Positions 1-9,739 are shown, counted from the stretch's first letter. The stretch is 64,000 bases of DNA from an uncultured Nocardioidaceae bacterium (GCA_902805845.1 CADCUI010000066.1:18616-82615), one strand, 5' to 3'. Notes: a model not told the origin generated them from the letters alone. Translations and numbers: made by a program.

Positions 1-73
1 ACCCGGCGTCTGCGACTCACCTCGAACCTCCTGCGCCCCCATGAGGCCGGGACGGCGTCTGCGAAGAGGACCA

Positions 74-143
74 CAACGTTGCAGTTTCGTTGCTTGACAC
101 TGTGGTCCGCACAGGGCAATGCTCGTGCTGATTCGATTCAGCA
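74..143 (+). promoter_or_regulatory. Candidate promoter/operator of the sugar ABC operon
   Basis: The 218 bases before the first gene hold no gene. A perfect 8-bp palindrome CAACGTTG (74-81), with the central CG usual in LacI-family operators, lies 12 bases before a TTGACA hexamer (94-99). No convincing -10 follows at 17 bases. A second dyad, TGCTGA/TCAGCA with a six-base loop, occupies 126-143. Control by a LacI-type repressor is a guess; no such gene is in the window. Confidence 0.3.
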
Positions 144-218
144 TATGTTGTGGATCACATCCCGCACCGTCTCACCGGAGACCACGTGCCGCACCCGGAT
201 CTTTGAGGAGCCCTACCT

Positions 219-1520
219 ATGCAACAGAAGTCCCCGCGGCGCAAAGCGGTCGTCGGCGTGGCCGTGGCCTCTGCCATGTCACTCACCCTGGCCGCCTGTG
301 GCGGTGGCGGAAGCGGTGGCGACGACAGCACCGTCGAGATCTGGTCGAGCACCGACCCGTTGGTCTTCGAGGGCCTGAAGAAGTCCATCGAGGCGGAGGC
401 GGAGAAGGAGGGCATCACCGTCGACGTCCAGCGCGTGACGGACATCAACACGGTGATCATGACGAAGATCCAGGCCGGCGACGTGCCTGACATCGCGATG
501 ATCCCGCAGCCGGGAGTCGTCGCCGACATCGTCGACCGAGGCGCAGCGGAGCCCCTTGACGACGTCGTTGACCAGGCCGACCTCGAGGACATGGTGCCAG
601 GCACCTTGGAGGCCGGCACGTTCGAGGACCAGCTCTACGGCCTGCTGGTCAGCATGAACCTGAAGAGTCTCGTCTACTACCCGAAGAAGGCATTCGAGCA
701 GGCCGGCTACAAGGCCCCGACCACCCTCGCCGAGCTCGAGCAGCTGACCGAGCAGATCAAGAGCGACGGCACCCCGCCCTGGTGCTTCACCATCGCCTCC
801 GAGGGCTCGACCGGCTGGCCCGCGACGGACTGGATGGAGGACCTCGTCGCCAGGTACGGCGGGCCGGACGTCTACCAGCAGTGGGTCAGCCACGAGATCC
901 CGTTCAACGACGACGTCGTCGTGCAGGCCGGCGAGGAGTTCGAGAAGCTGGTCCTGGCCGAGGGCAACGCGGCCGGTGGCCGGAGCTCCATGTCGAGCAC
1001 CGACTTCGGCAAGGCCGATGACCCGATGTGGGACGCCAAGCCCGGGTGCATGCTGCTCAAGCAGGGCAACTTCATCATCTCGCCGGACTTCCTCCCCGCG
1101 GACGTGGTGGAGAACGTCGACGAGAACATCGGCGTCTTCGGCTTCCCCGCCGAGGAAGCGGGTGGCGAGAGCCCGGTGGTCGGCGGAGGGGACCTGGCGG
1201 TGCTCATGGACGACAACGAGGACGCCAAGAAGATCATGGCGATCATGGCCAAGGCGGACATCGGCCTCGAGGCCGCTCCCGAGAGCTCCTTCCTGTCACC
1301 GCACACGTCCTTCGACGTCTCGCTCTACCCGAGCGAGCTGACCCGTCAGACGGCTGACGTTGCGTACTCAGCGAGCGCCTTCCTCTTCGACGGGTCGGAC
1401 GTCATGCCGGGCGCTGTCGGAGCGGGCTCGTTCTGGAAGGAGATGACCGCCTTCATCAGCGGCTCGCAGGACCTTCAGACGTCGCTGGACAACATCGAAA
1501 GCAGCTGGCCCAGCAGCTGA
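219..1520 (+). CDS. Sugar ABC transporter substrate-binding lipoprotein
   Basis: This 433-residue family 1 extracellular solute-binding protein should capture a sugar or oligosaccharide outside the membrane and deliver it to the two permeases encoded next. The N-terminus has a basic stretch, a hydrophobic core and a lipobox LAAC with Cys27 as the lipid-anchored residue, followed by a glycine/serine linker. The start is ATG 219, with GAGGAG at 205-210. Its general pattern resembles alpha-glucoside binding proteins, but the ligand cannot be read from sequence. No ATPase gene accompanies the operon, so a shared MsmK-type ATPase encoded elsewhere is likely. Confidence 0.9.
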   Translation: MQQKSPRRKAVVGVAVASAMSLTLAACGGGGSGGDDSTVEIWSSTDPLVFEGLKKSIEAEAEKEGITVDVQRVTDINTVIMTKIQAGDVPDIAMIPQPGVVADIVDRGAAEPLDDVVDQADLEDMVPGTLEAGTFEDQLYGLLVSMNLKSLVYYPKKAFEQAGYKAPTTLAELEQLTEQIKSDGTPPWCFTIASEGSTGWPATDWMEDLVARYGGPDVYQQWVSHEIPFNDDVVVQAGEEFEKLVLAEGNAAGGRSSMSSTDFGKADDPMWDAKPGCMLLKQGNFIISPDFLPADVVENVDENIGVFGFPAEEAGGESPVVGGGDLAVLMDDNEDAKKIMAIMAKADIGLEAAPESSFLSPHTSFDVSLYPSELTRQTADVAYSASAFLFDGSDVMPGAVGAGSFWKEMTAFISGSQDLQTSLDNIESSWPSS

Positions 1521-1542
1521 GCCGGCCGGCATGACCCGTGAA

Positions 1543-1567
1543 GGGGCTCCCTCACAACGGGAGCCCC
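1543..1567 (+). terminator. Intercistronic stem-loop after the binding-protein gene
   Basis: A perfect 9-bp inverted repeat, GGGGCTCCC (1543-1551) and GGGAGCCCC (1559-1567), encloses the loop TCACAAC. It has no T-run. Its place between binding protein and permease suggests partial termination or protection of the upstream mRNA 3' end, the usual way such operons make more binding protein than permease. Confidence 0.65.
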
Positions 1568-1629
1568 TCCCGGGCCCCTCTCCATCTGTCTGAATCGGTC
1601 CCCGACGCGGAGGGCAAGGCAAAGAACCC

Positions 1630-2613
1630 ATGCTGGCCAAGTCATTGACGGCGATCGTCACCGTGCTCATCGGTGTCTCCGCCGCGCTCGTTCTCTACTG
1701 GGTGCTCAACAAGATCGCCGAGCTGCTTCCCACCAAGTGGGAGGGCCGGCTCAAGCCCTACCTCTACATCCTCCCCGCCTACGCCGCGATCACGTTCTAC
1801 CTGATCTACCCGGCGGTGCAGACGCTCGTCTACAGCTTCAAGGACTCGAGCAGCACCGACTGGGTGGGCACGGCTAACTACACGGATCTGCTGGGGAGCG
1901 CGACCTTCCAGCAGACGCTGTTCAACACCGTGTTGTGGATGATCATCGTCCCGGTGGTGACAGTCGCCATGGGTCTGGCTGTGGCGGTGCTGGCCGACCG
2001 GCTCAACCCCCGCGCCGAGAGCGCGGCGAAGACCATCATCTTCCTGCCGATGGCGATCAGCATGGTCGGCGCCGGCACAGTGTGGCGGTTCATCTACGCC
2101 TACGCACCCGAGGGCCGGCCCCAGGTCGGCCTGATGAACGCGATCGTCACCGGGTTGGGGTTCAACCCGATCCCCTGGCTGGAGCAGTCGCAGTTCCACC
2201 TGAACTCGCTGCTGCTCATGGTGATGCTGCTCTGGGCGCAGGTCGGGTTCTCGATGGTGCTGCTGTCGGCCGCCGTCAAGGGCGTCCCGGTCGACACCAT
2301 CGAGGCGGCACGGATCGACGGCGCCAGTGAGCGGCAGATCTTCGCCTCCGTGACGGTCCCTCAGATCTGGGGCACGGTCATCACCGTCTTCATCACCACG
2401 CTGATCAGTGTCATGAAGATCTTCGACATCATCTACGTGATGACGAACGGCAACTTCAACACCAACGTCCTGGGCAACGAGTTCTTCGTCCAGCTGTTCA
2501 ACAACTTCAACAACGGTGCGGCTGCCGCCATCGTCGTGATGCTCATGATCGCCACGATCCCGATCATGATCTACCAGGTGCGGCACTTCCGGAAAGAGGA
2601 GATGGCGGCATGA
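1630..2613 (+). CDS. Sugar ABC transporter permease, MalF type
   Basis: This 327-residue integral membrane protein is the first of the two translocation subunits. It has several hydrophobic segments and, near residues 223-243, the cytoplasmic EAA loop (EAARIDGAS then a proline-containing helix) that contacts the ATPase subunit. One extra N-terminal hydrophobic helix precedes the conserved core, as in MalF-like subunits. The start at ATG 1630 has only a weak upstream purine tract (GGAGGG is about 16 bases away). The stop overlaps the next gene by four bases, so the two permeases are translationally coupled. Confidence 0.9.
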   Translation: MLAKSLTAIVTVLIGVSAALVLYWVLNKIAELLPTKWEGRLKPYLYILPAYAAITFYLIYPAVQTLVYSFKDSSSTDWVGTANYTDLLGSATFQQTLFNTVLWMIIVPVVTVAMGLAVAVLADRLNPRAESAAKTIIFLPMAISMVGAGTVWRFIYAYAPEGRPQVGLMNAIVTGLGFNPIPWLEQSQFHLNSLLLMVMLLWAQVGFSMVLLSAAVKGVPVDTIEAARIDGASERQIFASVTVPQIWGTVITVFITTLISVMKIFDIIYVMTNGNFNTNVLGNEFFVQLFNNFNNGAAAAIVVMLMIATIPIMIYQVRHFRKEEMAA

Positions 2614-3533
2614 GCAGCTCCACCCAGACACTCGCCGGAGTCGGGACCGCCACCCCCCGCACCATGCGCAAGGGGGCTCCTCGGGGAGGAAACCCGGCGA
2701 AGGCCGGATGGCTGACGAGGCTGGTCCTGCTCGTCATCTGCTTCCTGTGGATCGTGCCGACCTTGGGCCTGTTCCTCACCTCGTTCCGGCCGGTCGAGGA
2801 CGCCAACAGCACGGGCTGGTGGAACCTTTTCACCAACCCGTCGTCGTGGGGCAACCTCACCTTCGGCAACTACGCGAAGGCCATCGATCAGGCCAGCCTG
2901 GGCACGGCCTTCATCAACAGCGTGGCGATCTCGCTGCCGGCCACCTTCATCCCGCTCCTCGTGTCGGCGTTCGCGGCGTACGCGTTCACGTTCATGGAGT
3001 TCCCGTATCGCGACACGCTGTTCCTGATCGTCGTCGCGCTGCTCGTGGTGCCCAACTACGTGTCGTTCGTGCCGGTCCTCCAGCTCTACAGCGACCTCGG
3101 CATCAGCGGGTTCGCGGGCGTCTGGCTCGCGCACATCGGGTTCGGCATGTCTCTGGCCATCTACATCCTGCGCAACTACATGGCGACCCTGCCCAGGACG
3201 GTGATCGAGTCGGCCAAGATCGACGGCGCGAGCCACTTCCAGACCTTCTTCCGGCTGATCCTGCCGATGTCCATGCCGGCGCTGGCGGCGTTCGCGATCT
3301 TCCAGTTCCTCTGGGTCTGGAACGACCTGCTGGTCGCACTGGTCTTCATCGGTCCCGGCCAGGACGCGCCGATCACCGTCGCGGTCAAGAACAACCTGCT
3401 GGGTCAGGCGGGTGCCGGGTGGCACCTCGTCACCGCCGGCGGATTCTTCTCGATGATCGTCCCGATCCTGGTGTTCCTCGGGATGCAGCGGTTCTTCGTC
3501 CGCGGCCTCACCGCCGGCGCGGTCAAGGGCTGA
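2610..3533 (+). CDS. Sugar ABC transporter permease, MalG type
   Basis: This is the second permease subunit, 307 residues, with about six membrane helices and an EAA loop near residue 200 (ESAKIDGAS). It begins with an ATGA overlap to the preceding gene. The first 30 residues are basic and glycine-rich and precede the first membrane segment. Together with the binding protein it forms a carbohydrate uptake 1 type importer. A strong palindromic terminator follows 68 bases after the stop, closing the operon. Confidence 0.9.
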   Translation: MSSSTQTLAGVGTATPRTMRKGAPRGGNPAKAGWLTRLVLLVICFLWIVPTLGLFLTSFRPVEDANSTGWWNLFTNPSSWGNLTFGNYAKAIDQASLGTAFINSVAISLPATFIPLLVSAFAAYAFTFMEFPYRDTLFLIVVALLVVPNYVSFVPVLQLYSDLGISGFAGVWLAHIGFGMSLAIYILRNYMATLPRTVIESAKIDGASHFQTFFRLILPMSMPALAAFAIFQFLWVWNDLLVALVFIGPGQDAPITVAVKNNLLGQAGAGWHLVTAGGFFSMIVPILVFLGMQRFFVRGLTAGAVKG

Positions 3534-3600
3534 CGCGCAGGACGACCCGTCTCGCGGAGCCACGCTTGCCGATGCGCTCCCCGGAGCAGGAGCACGGAGC

Positions 3601-3633
3601 ACAGGGCCCGGACCGTCACGGTCCGGGCCCTGT
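3601..3633 (+). terminator. Strong palindromic terminator of the ABC operon
   Basis: A perfect 16-bp inverted repeat (3601-3616 and 3618-3633) has a single central base; the arms begin ACAGGGCCC and end GGGCCCTGT. The RNA hairpin would open to a loop of about five bases. No U-tract follows, as is usual in high-GC actinobacteria. Confidence 0.85.
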
Positions 3634-3638
3634 CTTCT

Positions 3639-3688
3639 GCCGACCCGCCCTTCATGTCTGGCCGACCCGCCCTCGATGTCGGCCCGCC
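3639..3688 (-). repeat. 22-bp intergenic repeat array, locus 1
   Basis: About two and a half units of the 22-bp repeat read on the minus strand: GGGCGGGTCGG then CCAGACATGAA, with a truncated unit (GGCGGGCC then GACATCGA) on one side and a partial GGGCGGGTCGGC on the other. The array starts just after the terminator hairpin and ends at an in-frame ATG (3689) upstream of the next gene. Confidence 0.85.
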
Positions 3689-3724
3689 ATGGCCGCGCGC
3701 CTCCCGCGCCGTCAGGATGGTGCC

Positions 3725-4456
3725 GTGGACGACCGTGACGTGGAGTACGTCGAAGTGGCGCGGTCGGTCTCGCCACGCGGCGAGGTGGTGCTCCGCGAAC
3801 GGCGGGTCAAAGACGCCCCCGGCACGCCGACGTTCCACGAGCTGCGGGTCAACGGTGTCTTCGTCATGGACACCTGCGAGACCGGCAGCGAGGAGATGCT
3901 GGCCCGCGCCGCCCTCCAGCAGTGCCACTCGCCGCGGACGGTCCTCGTCGGCGGACTCGGCCTGGGCTACACGGTGCACGAGCTCCTGTCCGACCACCGC
4001 GTCGAGCACGTCCTGGTCGCCGAGCTCGAGGACGCCCTGGTCACCTGGCTGCGCGACGGGACCATCCCGCACGGCCGCCCGTACCTCGCCGACGGCCGGC
4101 TGTCGGTCTCCGTCGCCGACGTCGCCCAAGCCGTGACCGAGGCGGCACCGGCGAGCTTCGACCTGATCCTCCTCGACGTCGACAACGGACCGGACTTCCT
4201 CGTCCACGAGCACAACGCCGCGCTCTACGAGCGAGCGTTCCTCGACCAGGCGCGCGAGGCGCTGCGGCCCGGCGGGGTCCTGGCGGTGTGGTCGTCGACC
4301 GAGGCACCCGCGTTGGCTGCCACGCTGCGAGAGGTCTTCGGCGGCAGCCGGAGCGAACCCCAGGCGGTGTCCCTCCAGGGACGGGAGGAGACTTACTGGC
4401 TGCACAGCGCCGCGAGGACCGCCGAAGCCCTGCACCGAACCGGAGGAGAACAATGA
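3725..4456 (+). CDS. Spermidine-synthase-like SAM-fold protein
   Basis: This 243-residue protein has the Rossmann core of the spermidine synthase/methyltransferase superfamily: the glycine motif VGGLGLGYT near residues 77-85 and the acidic strand [12 protein letters not shown]. It lacks the membrane part of larger actinobacterial spermidine synthases. Whether it transfers aminopropyl groups or has another SAM-linked role is not visible. GTG 3725 is the preferred start: AGGA lies at 3714-3717, and CAGGAT six bases upstream could alternatively be a leaderless -10. An in-frame ATG at 3689 sits at the edge of the repeat array. The stop overlaps fumC by four bases. Confidence 0.75.
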   Translation: MDDRDVEYVEVARSVSPRGEVVLRERRVKDAPGTPTFHELRVNGVFVMDTCETGSEEMLARAALQQCHSPRTVLVGGLGLGYTVHELLSDHRVEHVLVAELEDALVTWLRDGTIPHGRPYLADGRLSVSVADVAQAVTEAAPASFDLILLDVDNGPDFLVHEHNAALYERAFLDQAREALRPGGVLAVWSSTEAPALAATLREVFGGSRSEPQAVSLQGREETYWLHSAARTAEALHRTGGEQ

Positions 4457-5844
4457 CCGAGCAAGGCCAGACCCGCGTCGAGCACGACAGCATGGGCGAG
4501 GTCCACGTCCCGGTGGACGCGCTGTGGCGGGCGCAGACGCAGCGGGCGGTCGAGAACTTCCCTCTCAGCGGGAGCCGCCTCGAGCCGGACCACGTGCAGG
4601 CGCTCGCGCTGGTGAAGGCTGCAGCGGCCCGCGTCAACGCCCGGCTCGGCGTGCTCGACCAGGAGAGGTCCGACGCCATCGTCGCCGCCGCCGAGGCCGT
4701 CGCCTCGGGAGAGCATGCCGATGCCTTCCCGGTCGACGTCTTCCAGACCGGGTCCGGCACCAGCTCCAACATGAACATGAACGAGGTCCTCGCGACGCTG
4801 GCCGGCAAGGCAGGCGTCACGGCCCACCCCAACGACCACGTGAACGCCAGCCAGTCCAGCAACGACGTCTTTCCCACGTCGATCCACGTGGCCGCCGTAC
4901 GCTCCCTCGACCGGCAGCTGCTCCCGGCGCTCGACCACCTCGCCGCGTCCCTGGAGCGCAAGGCCGAGGAGTACGCCGACGTCGTCAAGTCCGGCCGCAC
5001 GCACCTCATGGACGCGACCCCCGTGATGCTCGGGCAGGAGTTCGGCGGCTATGCGGCGATCGTCCGTCTGGGCATCGAGCGGATCCGCGCGACACTGCCC
5101 CGCGTCGCCGCGCTGCCCCTGGGTGGTACGGCGGTCGGCACCGGCATCAACACCCCCGCCGGGTTCTCCGCCGCCGTCATCGAGGAGCTGGCGTCGATGA
5201 CGGGACTGCCGTTCACGGAGGCGGAGAACCACTTCGAGGCCCAGGGCGGCCGTGACTCGCTCGTCGAGCTCTCCGGGCAGCTGCGCACGCTGGCCGTGGG
5301 CATCACGAAGATCTGCAACGACCTGCGTTGGATGTCGTCAGGGCCGCGCACCGGCTTCGCGGAGATCAACCTCCCCGACCTGCAGCCGGGGTCGAGCATC
5401 ATGCCGGGCAAGGTCAACCCCGTGCTCCCCGAAGCCACGCTGATGGTGTGCGCGCAGGTGATGGGCAACGACGCGACAATCGCGGTGGCCGGCGCGTCCG
5501 GGTCCTTCGAGCTCAACGTCATGATGCCGGTGATGGCGCGCAACCTGCTGGAGTCCGTGCGGCTGCTGGCGACCTCCAGCCGTGTCCTCGCCGACCGGTG
5601 CATCGACGGGATCGTGCCGAACGTCGACCGGATGCTTCGCTACGCCGAGTCCTCGCCGTCCGTGGTGACGCCGCTGAACCGCTACCTCGGCTACGAGAAC
5701 GCCGCTGCGGTCGCCAAGAAGGCGGTCAAGGAGGAGAAGACCATCCGCGAGGTGGTGCTCGAGGAGGGGTACGTCGAACGCGGTGACCTCAGCGAGGAGC
5801 AGCTCGACGAGGCGCTCGACGTCCGACGCATGACGCATCCGTGA
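4453..5844 (+). CDS. fumC: Class II fumarate hydratase
   Basis: This enzyme interconverts fumarate and malate in the citric acid cycle, in the cytosol, without an iron-sulfur cluster. The 463-residue length is normal for the tetrameric class II family. The superfamily signature [11 protein letters not shown], which carries the catalytic serine loop, lies near residues 313-323; other family blocks include GSGTSSNMN and the TGxNxP-like [10 protein letters not shown] 4453 overlaps the preceding stop (ATGA) and has a strong GGAGGAG ribosome site at 4442-4448. The downstream gene starts inside its stop codon. Confidence 0.96.
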   Translation: MTEQGQTRVEHDSMGEVHVPVDALWRAQTQRAVENFPLSGSRLEPDHVQALALVKAAAARVNARLGVLDQERSDAIVAAAEAVASGEHADAFPVDVFQTGSGTSSNMNMNEVLATLAGKAGVTAHPNDHVNASQSSNDVFPTSIHVAAVRSLDRQLLPALDHLAASLERKAEEYADVVKSGRTHLMDATPVMLGQEFGGYAAIVRLGIERIRATLPRVAALPLGGTAVGTGINTPAGFSAAVIEELASMTGLPFTEAENHFEAQGGRDSLVELSGQLRTLAVGITKICNDLRWMSSGPRTGFAEINLPDLQPGSSIMPGKVNPVLPEATLMVCAQVMGNDATIAVAGASGSFELNVMMPVMARNLLESVRLLATSSRVLADRCIDGIVPNVDRMLRYAESSPSVVTPLNRYLGYENAAAVAKKAVKEEKTIREVVLEEGYVERGDLSEEQLDEALDVRRMTHP

Positions 5845-6449
5845 GCGCCGACGCGGAGACCCACATCGGCGAGACCTTCGAAGGTCTCGACTGGTACGGC
5901 GAGGAGATCGGCGGGACCCGCTACACCGACTGCACCTTCCGGGACGTCGACCTGACCGAGGCGTCCACCCGGGGAGCTGCCTTCGAGTCGTGCGTCTTCG
6001 CCAGCTGCAGGCTCAACGCCTCGCGCCACCAGGTGTCGTCGTTCGTGGCCTGCCAGTTCCGTCGTACGTCCCTCTTCGACGCCGCCTTCGAGGGCTGTCG
6101 ACTGACCGGGAGCAGCTTCGTCGACTGCACGATGCGACCGATGACCGTGCGCGGTGGTCAGTGGCGCGGCGTGACGCTGCGCGGGGCGAAGCTCACCGGC
6201 CTCGACCTCACCGGGCTGCCGCTTGCGGAAGCGGACCTCTCCGAGTCCGACCTGACCGGGACGGTCCTGCGGGATGCCGATCTGAGCCGGGCGACCCTGC
6301 GCGGCGCCACCCTCCACGACACCGACCTGCGGGGGGCGAGCCTCGACGGGGTCGATCTCGGGGTTGCCCGGCTCCGAGGGACGAAGATCGACCTTGACGG
6401 GGCGATCGGCCTGGCTGAAGCGATGGGAGCGCTGGTCGAGCCGGCCTGA
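5841..6449 (+). CDS. Pentapeptide-repeat protein
   Basis: This 202-residue protein consists largely of A(D/N)LxX-type pentapeptide repeats, which fold into a right-handed quadrilateral beta-helix. The repeats are clearest in the second half (about residues 110-185: [23 protein letters not shown] and similar). Some members shield DNA gyrase from quinolones, but most have no known role and nothing here decides. It starts at GTG 5841 with a four-base overlap on fumC, so it is the third member of a coupled run. Confidence 0.85.
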   Translation: MSADAETHIGETFEGLDWYGEEIGGTRYTDCTFRDVDLTEASTRGAAFESCVFASCRLNASRHQVSSFVACQFRRTSLFDAAFEGCRLTGSSFVDCTMRPMTVRGGQWRGVTLRGAKLTGLDLTGLPLAEADLSESDLTGTVLRDADLSRATLRGATLHDTDLRGASLDGVDLGVARLRGTKIDLDGAIGLAEAMGALVEPA

Positions 6450-6454
6450 GCCTG

Positions 6455-6496
6455 CATCGTGGGCGGGTCGGCCAGACATCGTGGGCGGGTCGGCAG
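6455..6496 (+). repeat. 22-bp intergenic repeat array, locus 2
   Basis: A trailing CATCGT, one complete unit (6461-6482, GGGCGGGTCGG then CCAGACATCGT) and a partial unit (6483-6496) fill most of the 53-bp spacer between two convergent genes. No other terminator-like hairpin is visible there. Confidence 0.9.
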
Positions 6497-6502
6497 GAAG
6501 GG

Positions 6503-7333
6503 TCAGTACCAGTTGTGGGACTGGGAGTGGCCCCAGGCGGCGCAGGGGCTGCCGTACCGGCCCGCGATGTAGCCCAGCCCCCACCGGATCTGCGTCGCGG
6601 GGTTCCCGGCCCAGTCCTCCCCGGCGGAGGCCATCTTCGAGCCCGGAAGCGCCTGCGGGATGCCGTAGGCGGAGGACGTCGGGTTGTCGGCGTGCACGTT
6701 CCAGCCGCTCTCCTTGGTCCACAAGGCGTCCAGGCACGAGAACTGATCGGAGGAGAACCCGAACTGGGGCAGCATCGCCTGGGCGATCTCTCGCGGCTCA
6801 CCGCTGACGACATCCTTCGTCGCCGGGGACTGCGGGTCGGACCGCTGCTCGGCGTCCTTCTCCGCGTCGCGCGGCTTGTCCTTCGTGCGGTCCACGCCGG
6901 TACGCCGGTCCGTGTCCTTTGTGCGCTCAGCGCCGGTACGCCGGTCCGACCGGGACGTCCTGGCCCCCCGCTCGGCGGTCAGCTCGGCTCGCTCCTCGGC
7001 GCTCACCGTCGCCGACGCGGTCAGGTCGGACAACAGCTGGGCGGAGCCGGTGTCGGGCGATGCGGCGGGCGACTGGGCGGAGGAGACGCCGGCCGTCACC
7101 GCGAGACCGGCACCGGCGACGGCGACCGCCGGCACGAGCAGGGCGCGCCGGCGAGAGCCGACGGAGCGCTCGGCGCGGTGGCGTGTGGCGCCGCCACGGG
7201 ATGTGGTGATCGAGAGGGGGAGACCGGCTCGGGGCGCGCGGTGCTTCGGCGCGACGGGTCGGGACACAGGGGGCTCGCAGACGGTCGACGACAGGTCGGG
7301 ACGACGCCCCGGCAGGGGCCTCGGAGGGAACAT
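6503..7333 (-). CDS. Membrane-anchored lysozyme-like (transglycosylase-type) protein
   Basis: This 276-residue protein has a basic N-terminus, a single hydrophobic segment at about residues 64-83 (signal anchor), a charged linker and a C-terminal lysozyme-fold domain of about 75 residues. Family members cleave or remodel peptidoglycan. Glu208 in TKESGW is the likely catalytic acid, and Cys200 and Cys264 could form a disulfide. The linker contains an imperfect duplication of DRRTG(A/V)(E/D)RTKD at about residues 130-152. ATG 7333 was chosen as the first in-frame ATG; a downstream GTG next to the hydrophobic segment is possible. Confidence 0.75.
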   Translation of the reverse strand: MFPPRPLPGRRPDLSSTVCEPPVSRPVAPKHRAPRAGLPLSITTSRGGATRHRAERSVGSRRRALLVPAVAVAGAGLAVTAGVSSAQSPAASPDTGSAQLLSDLTASATVSAEERAELTAERGARTSRSDRRTGAERTKDTDRRTGVDRTKDKPRDAEKDAEQRSDPQSPATKDVVSGEPREIAQAMLPQFGFSSDQFSCLDALWTKESGWNVHADNPTSSAYGIPQALPGSKMASAGEDWAGNPATQIRWGLGYIAGRYGSPCAAWGHSQSHNWY

Positions 7334-7455
7334 CCACCATGACCCGTCGGATGGACCGATGTCCAAATGAGCCCGTGTGACCTGCCTCGCTCTGCTCGCG
7401 ACCGTCCGCGGGATCAGCCCGGCAAGGCCGAGGCGACGCCCGCACGTACGACGCC

Positions 7456-8742
7456 TCAGAGCGTGATGTTCTCCAGCATGTCGGTGACCAGCGCCGCGAT
7501 CGGTGAGCGCTCGGACCGGGTCAGCGTGACGTGCCCGAACAGGGGGTGGCCCTTGAGCCGCTCCACGACCGCGACCACGCCGTCGTGCCGCCCCACCCGG
7601 AGGTTGTCGCGCTGGGCGACGTCGTGGGTCAGCACGACCTTCGAGTTCGCCCCGATCCTCGAGAGGACCGTCAGCAGGACGTTGCGCTCCAACGACTGCG
7701 CCTCGTCGACGATCACGAACGCGTCGTGCAGCGAGCGCCCGCGGATGTGGGTCAGCGGCAGCACCTCGAGCATGCCGCGGTCGAGGACCTCCTCGATGAC
7801 CTCGCGGGACGCGACGGCGCCGAGGGTGTCGAACACCGCCTGGGCCCACGGCGACATCTTGTCGTTCTCCGACCCCGGCAGGTAGCCGAGCTCCTGGCCG
7901 CCCACCGGGTACAGCGGACGGAAGACGACGACCTTCTGGTGGCGGCGCCGCTCCATCACCGCCTCCAGGCCGGCGCAGAGCGCGAGCGCGGACTTCCCGG
8001 TCCCGGCGCGGCCGCCCAGCGAGACGATCCCGATCTCGGGGTCGAGGAGCAGCTCGAGGGCCACGCGCTGCTCCGCCGAGCGGCCGTGCAGGCCGAACGC
8101 GTCCCGGTCGCCGCGGACGAGCTGCACGCCCTTGTCGGCTCGCACCCGCCCCAGGGCACTCCCCCGCTCGGAGAGGAGCACCAGGCCGGTGTGGCAGGGA
8201 AGCTCCCGCGCCTGCTCCAGGTCGAGGTGCCCCTCGCCGTACAGGTCATCGAGGTCGGCGCCGGTGACGTCGAGCTCCACCATGCCGGTCCAGCCCGGCT
8301 CGTGCGCGAGCTCGGCGCGGTACTCCTCGGCGTCGAGGCCGACCGCCGACGCCTTGATCCGCAGGGGCAGGTCCTTCGAGACCAGGGTGACCTCCTGGCC
8401 CTCGTCGGCGAGGTTGCGGGCGACCGCGAGGATCCGGGTGTCGTTGTCGCCGAGCCGGAACCCCGAGGGCAGCGAGCCGGCGTCGGTGTGGTTCAGCTCG
8501 ACCCGCAGCGTGCCGCCCGCCACGTTGACCTGCACCGGGCGATCGAGCCGGCCGTGCTCGATCCGGAGCTCGTCGAGCCTGCGCAGCGCGGCCCGCGCGA
8601 AGAACCCCAGCTCGGGATGGTGCCGCTTGGCCTCCAGCTCGGTGACGACCACCACCGGGAGCACGACCTCGTGCTCCTCGAAGCGCCCCGTTGCGGCGGG
8701 GTCGGCCAGCAGGACACTGGTGTCGAGAACATAGGTGCGCAC
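7456..8742 (-). CDS. phoH: PIN domain-PhoH family ATPase (PhoH2 type)
   Basis: This 428-residue fusion carries an N-terminal PIN nuclease domain (to about residue 145; acidic residues Asp7, Glu36, Asp99 and Asp101). A C-terminal PhoH ATPase domain follows, with Walker A GRAGTGKS at 244-251 and Walker B IVDEAQ at 344-349. Characterised mycobacterial PhoH2 proteins combine RNA unwinding and RNA cleavage and pair with a small upstream antitoxin-like product. The GTG start at 8742 has GAGGAG about six bases upstream. A 25-codon reading frame with its own ribosome site lies just upstream (8785-8862). Confidence 0.9.
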   Translation of the reverse strand: MRTYVLDTSVLLADPAATGRFEEHEVVLPVVVVTELEAKRHHPELGFFARAALRRLDELRIEHGRLDRPVQVNVAGGTLRVELNHTDAGSLPSGFRLGDNDTRILAVARNLADEGQEVTLVSKDLPLRIKASAVGLDAEEYRAELAHEPGWTGMVELDVTGADLDDLYGEGHLDLEQARELPCHTGLVLLSERGSALGRVRADKGVQLVRGDRDAFGLHGRSAEQRVALELLLDPEIGIVSLGGRAGTGKSALALCAGLEAVMERRRHQKVVVFRPLYPVGGQELGYLPGSENDKMSPWAQAVFDTLGAVASREVIEEVLDRGMLEVLPLTHIRGRSLHDAFVIVDEAQSLERNVLLTVLSRIGANSKVVLTHDVAQRDNLRVGRHDGVVAVVERLKGHPLFGHVTLTRSERSPIAALVTDMLENITL

Positions 8743-8784
8743 GCGGGGCTCCTCGTGACCGCGGCGCGCACTCAGCGCCCGGTC

Positions 8785-8862
8785 CTAGATCGATGCGGAC
8801 CGGGAACGGGCCCGAAGGCCCGAGTGCGGACCTCCGGATGCTGCGTGGTCGTGAACGCTCAC
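8785..8862 (-). CDS. Possible 25-residue upstream peptide of phoH
   Basis: A 26-codon frame from GTG 8862 to TAG 8785 encodes a peptide beginning SVHDHAASGG, rich in Ser, Arg and Gly. GGGAGG sits seven bases before the start. A small hairpin, GGGCC-TTCG-GGCCC (minus strand, 8821 to 8808), lies inside it. It could be a leader peptide or antitoxin-like product, or chance. No similarity to a known family is claimed. Confidence 0.25.
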   Translation of the reverse strand: MSVHDHAASGGPHSGLRARSRSASI

Positions 8863-8962
8863 GATGGGGCCTCCCGAAGCACCTGGCTTCTCCGCCCGAT
8901 GCCTGGCTCGACGGTAGATCCGTCAGTCGTCCGCGCGCCGCAGACACGCGGTGCGCTCGAGC

Positions 8963-9739
8963 TCAGACGCCGAAGCGCCGTTGGCGGATGGCGTAGGCGC
9001 GGAGCGCCCGCAGGAAGTCCACGCGCCGGAAGTCGGGCCAGTAGGCCTCGCAGAAGTAGTACTCGCTGTGCGCCGACTGCCACAGCAGGAACCCCCCGAG
9101 GCGCTGCTCGCCCGACGTGCGGATGACCAGGTCGGGGTCGGGCTGCCCCCTCGTGTAGAGGTGCTCGGCGATGTGCTCGACGTCGAGGATGCCGGCCAGC
9201 TCCTCGATCGAGGTGCCCTCCCGGGCGTGGTGCTGGAGCAGTGAGCGTACGGCGTCCGCGATCTCGCGCCTCCCGCCGTAGCCGACGGCGACGTTGACGA
9301 GGACCCCGTGGACGTCCCGGGTCGCCGCCGACGCCTCCTTGAGGGCGCGCCCCGTCGAGTCCGGCAGCAGGTCGAGCGCCCCCATCGGGTTGATCCGCCA
9401 CCGGCCCGCCTCGGCAAGCTCCGACACCACGTCCTCGATGATCCGCAGCAGCGGCGTCAGCTCGTCGTCGGACCGGTTGAGGTTGTCGGTGGACAGCAGC
9501 CACAGCGTGACCACCTCGATGCCCAGCTCCTCGCACCACTCCAGGAACGGCGAGATGTTGGCCGCCCCGGCGCGGTGGCCCTCGGCGGTGTCGGCCCCGG
9601 CGGCCCTGGCCCAGCGGCGGTTGCCGTCGAGCATCACCCCGACGTGCTTCGGCAGCCGGTCGGCCGGGAGCCGACGTACGAGCCTCGCCTCGTAGGCGGG
9701 GTAGGCCACGCGCTTGACGGCCTTCCTCAACGACCCCAC
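8963..9739 (-). CDS. Short-chain Z-isoprenyl diphosphate synthase (UppS family)
   Basis: This cis-prenyltransferase of 258 residues condenses isopentenyl diphosphate onto an allylic primer. The catalytic block MLDGNRRWAR holds Asp38, and the C-terminal block DLVIRTSGEQRL with the WQSAHSEYYF region is conserved. The N-terminal motif and the divergent hemolysin III neighbour resemble the mycobacterial pair Rv1086/Rv1085c, where Rv1086 makes Z,E-farnesyl diphosphate; that product is the likely one here, but chain length is inferred only. It lies upstream of phoH on the same strand. Confidence 0.85.
   Translation of the reverse strand: MGSLRKAVKRVAYPAYEARLVRRLPADRLPKHVGVMLDGNRRWARAAGADTAEGHRAGAANISPFLEWCEELGIEVVTLWLLSTDNLNRSDDELTPLLRIIEDVVSELAEAGRWRINPMGALDLLPDSTGRALKEASAATRDVHGVLVNVAVGYGGRREIADAVRSLLQHHAREGTSIEELAGILDVEHIAEHLYTRGQPDPDLVIRTSGEQRLGGFLLWQSAHSEYYFCEAYWPDFRRVDFLRALRAYAIRQRRFGV

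Noticed and set aside
1642..2631. Long open frames antisense to clear genes (for example 1642-2631, 2571-3776, 22542-23870, 29798-31288)
   Set aside because: They mirror strongly biased GC-rich codons of the true genes, lack ribosome sites and encode low-complexity Arg/His/Asp/Gly-rich products.
7334..7455. A c-di-AMP (ydaO) riboswitch before the lysozyme-like gene
   Set aside because: Such riboswitches often precede actinobacterial wall hydrolases, but the conserved core is not found in the 122-bp spacer.
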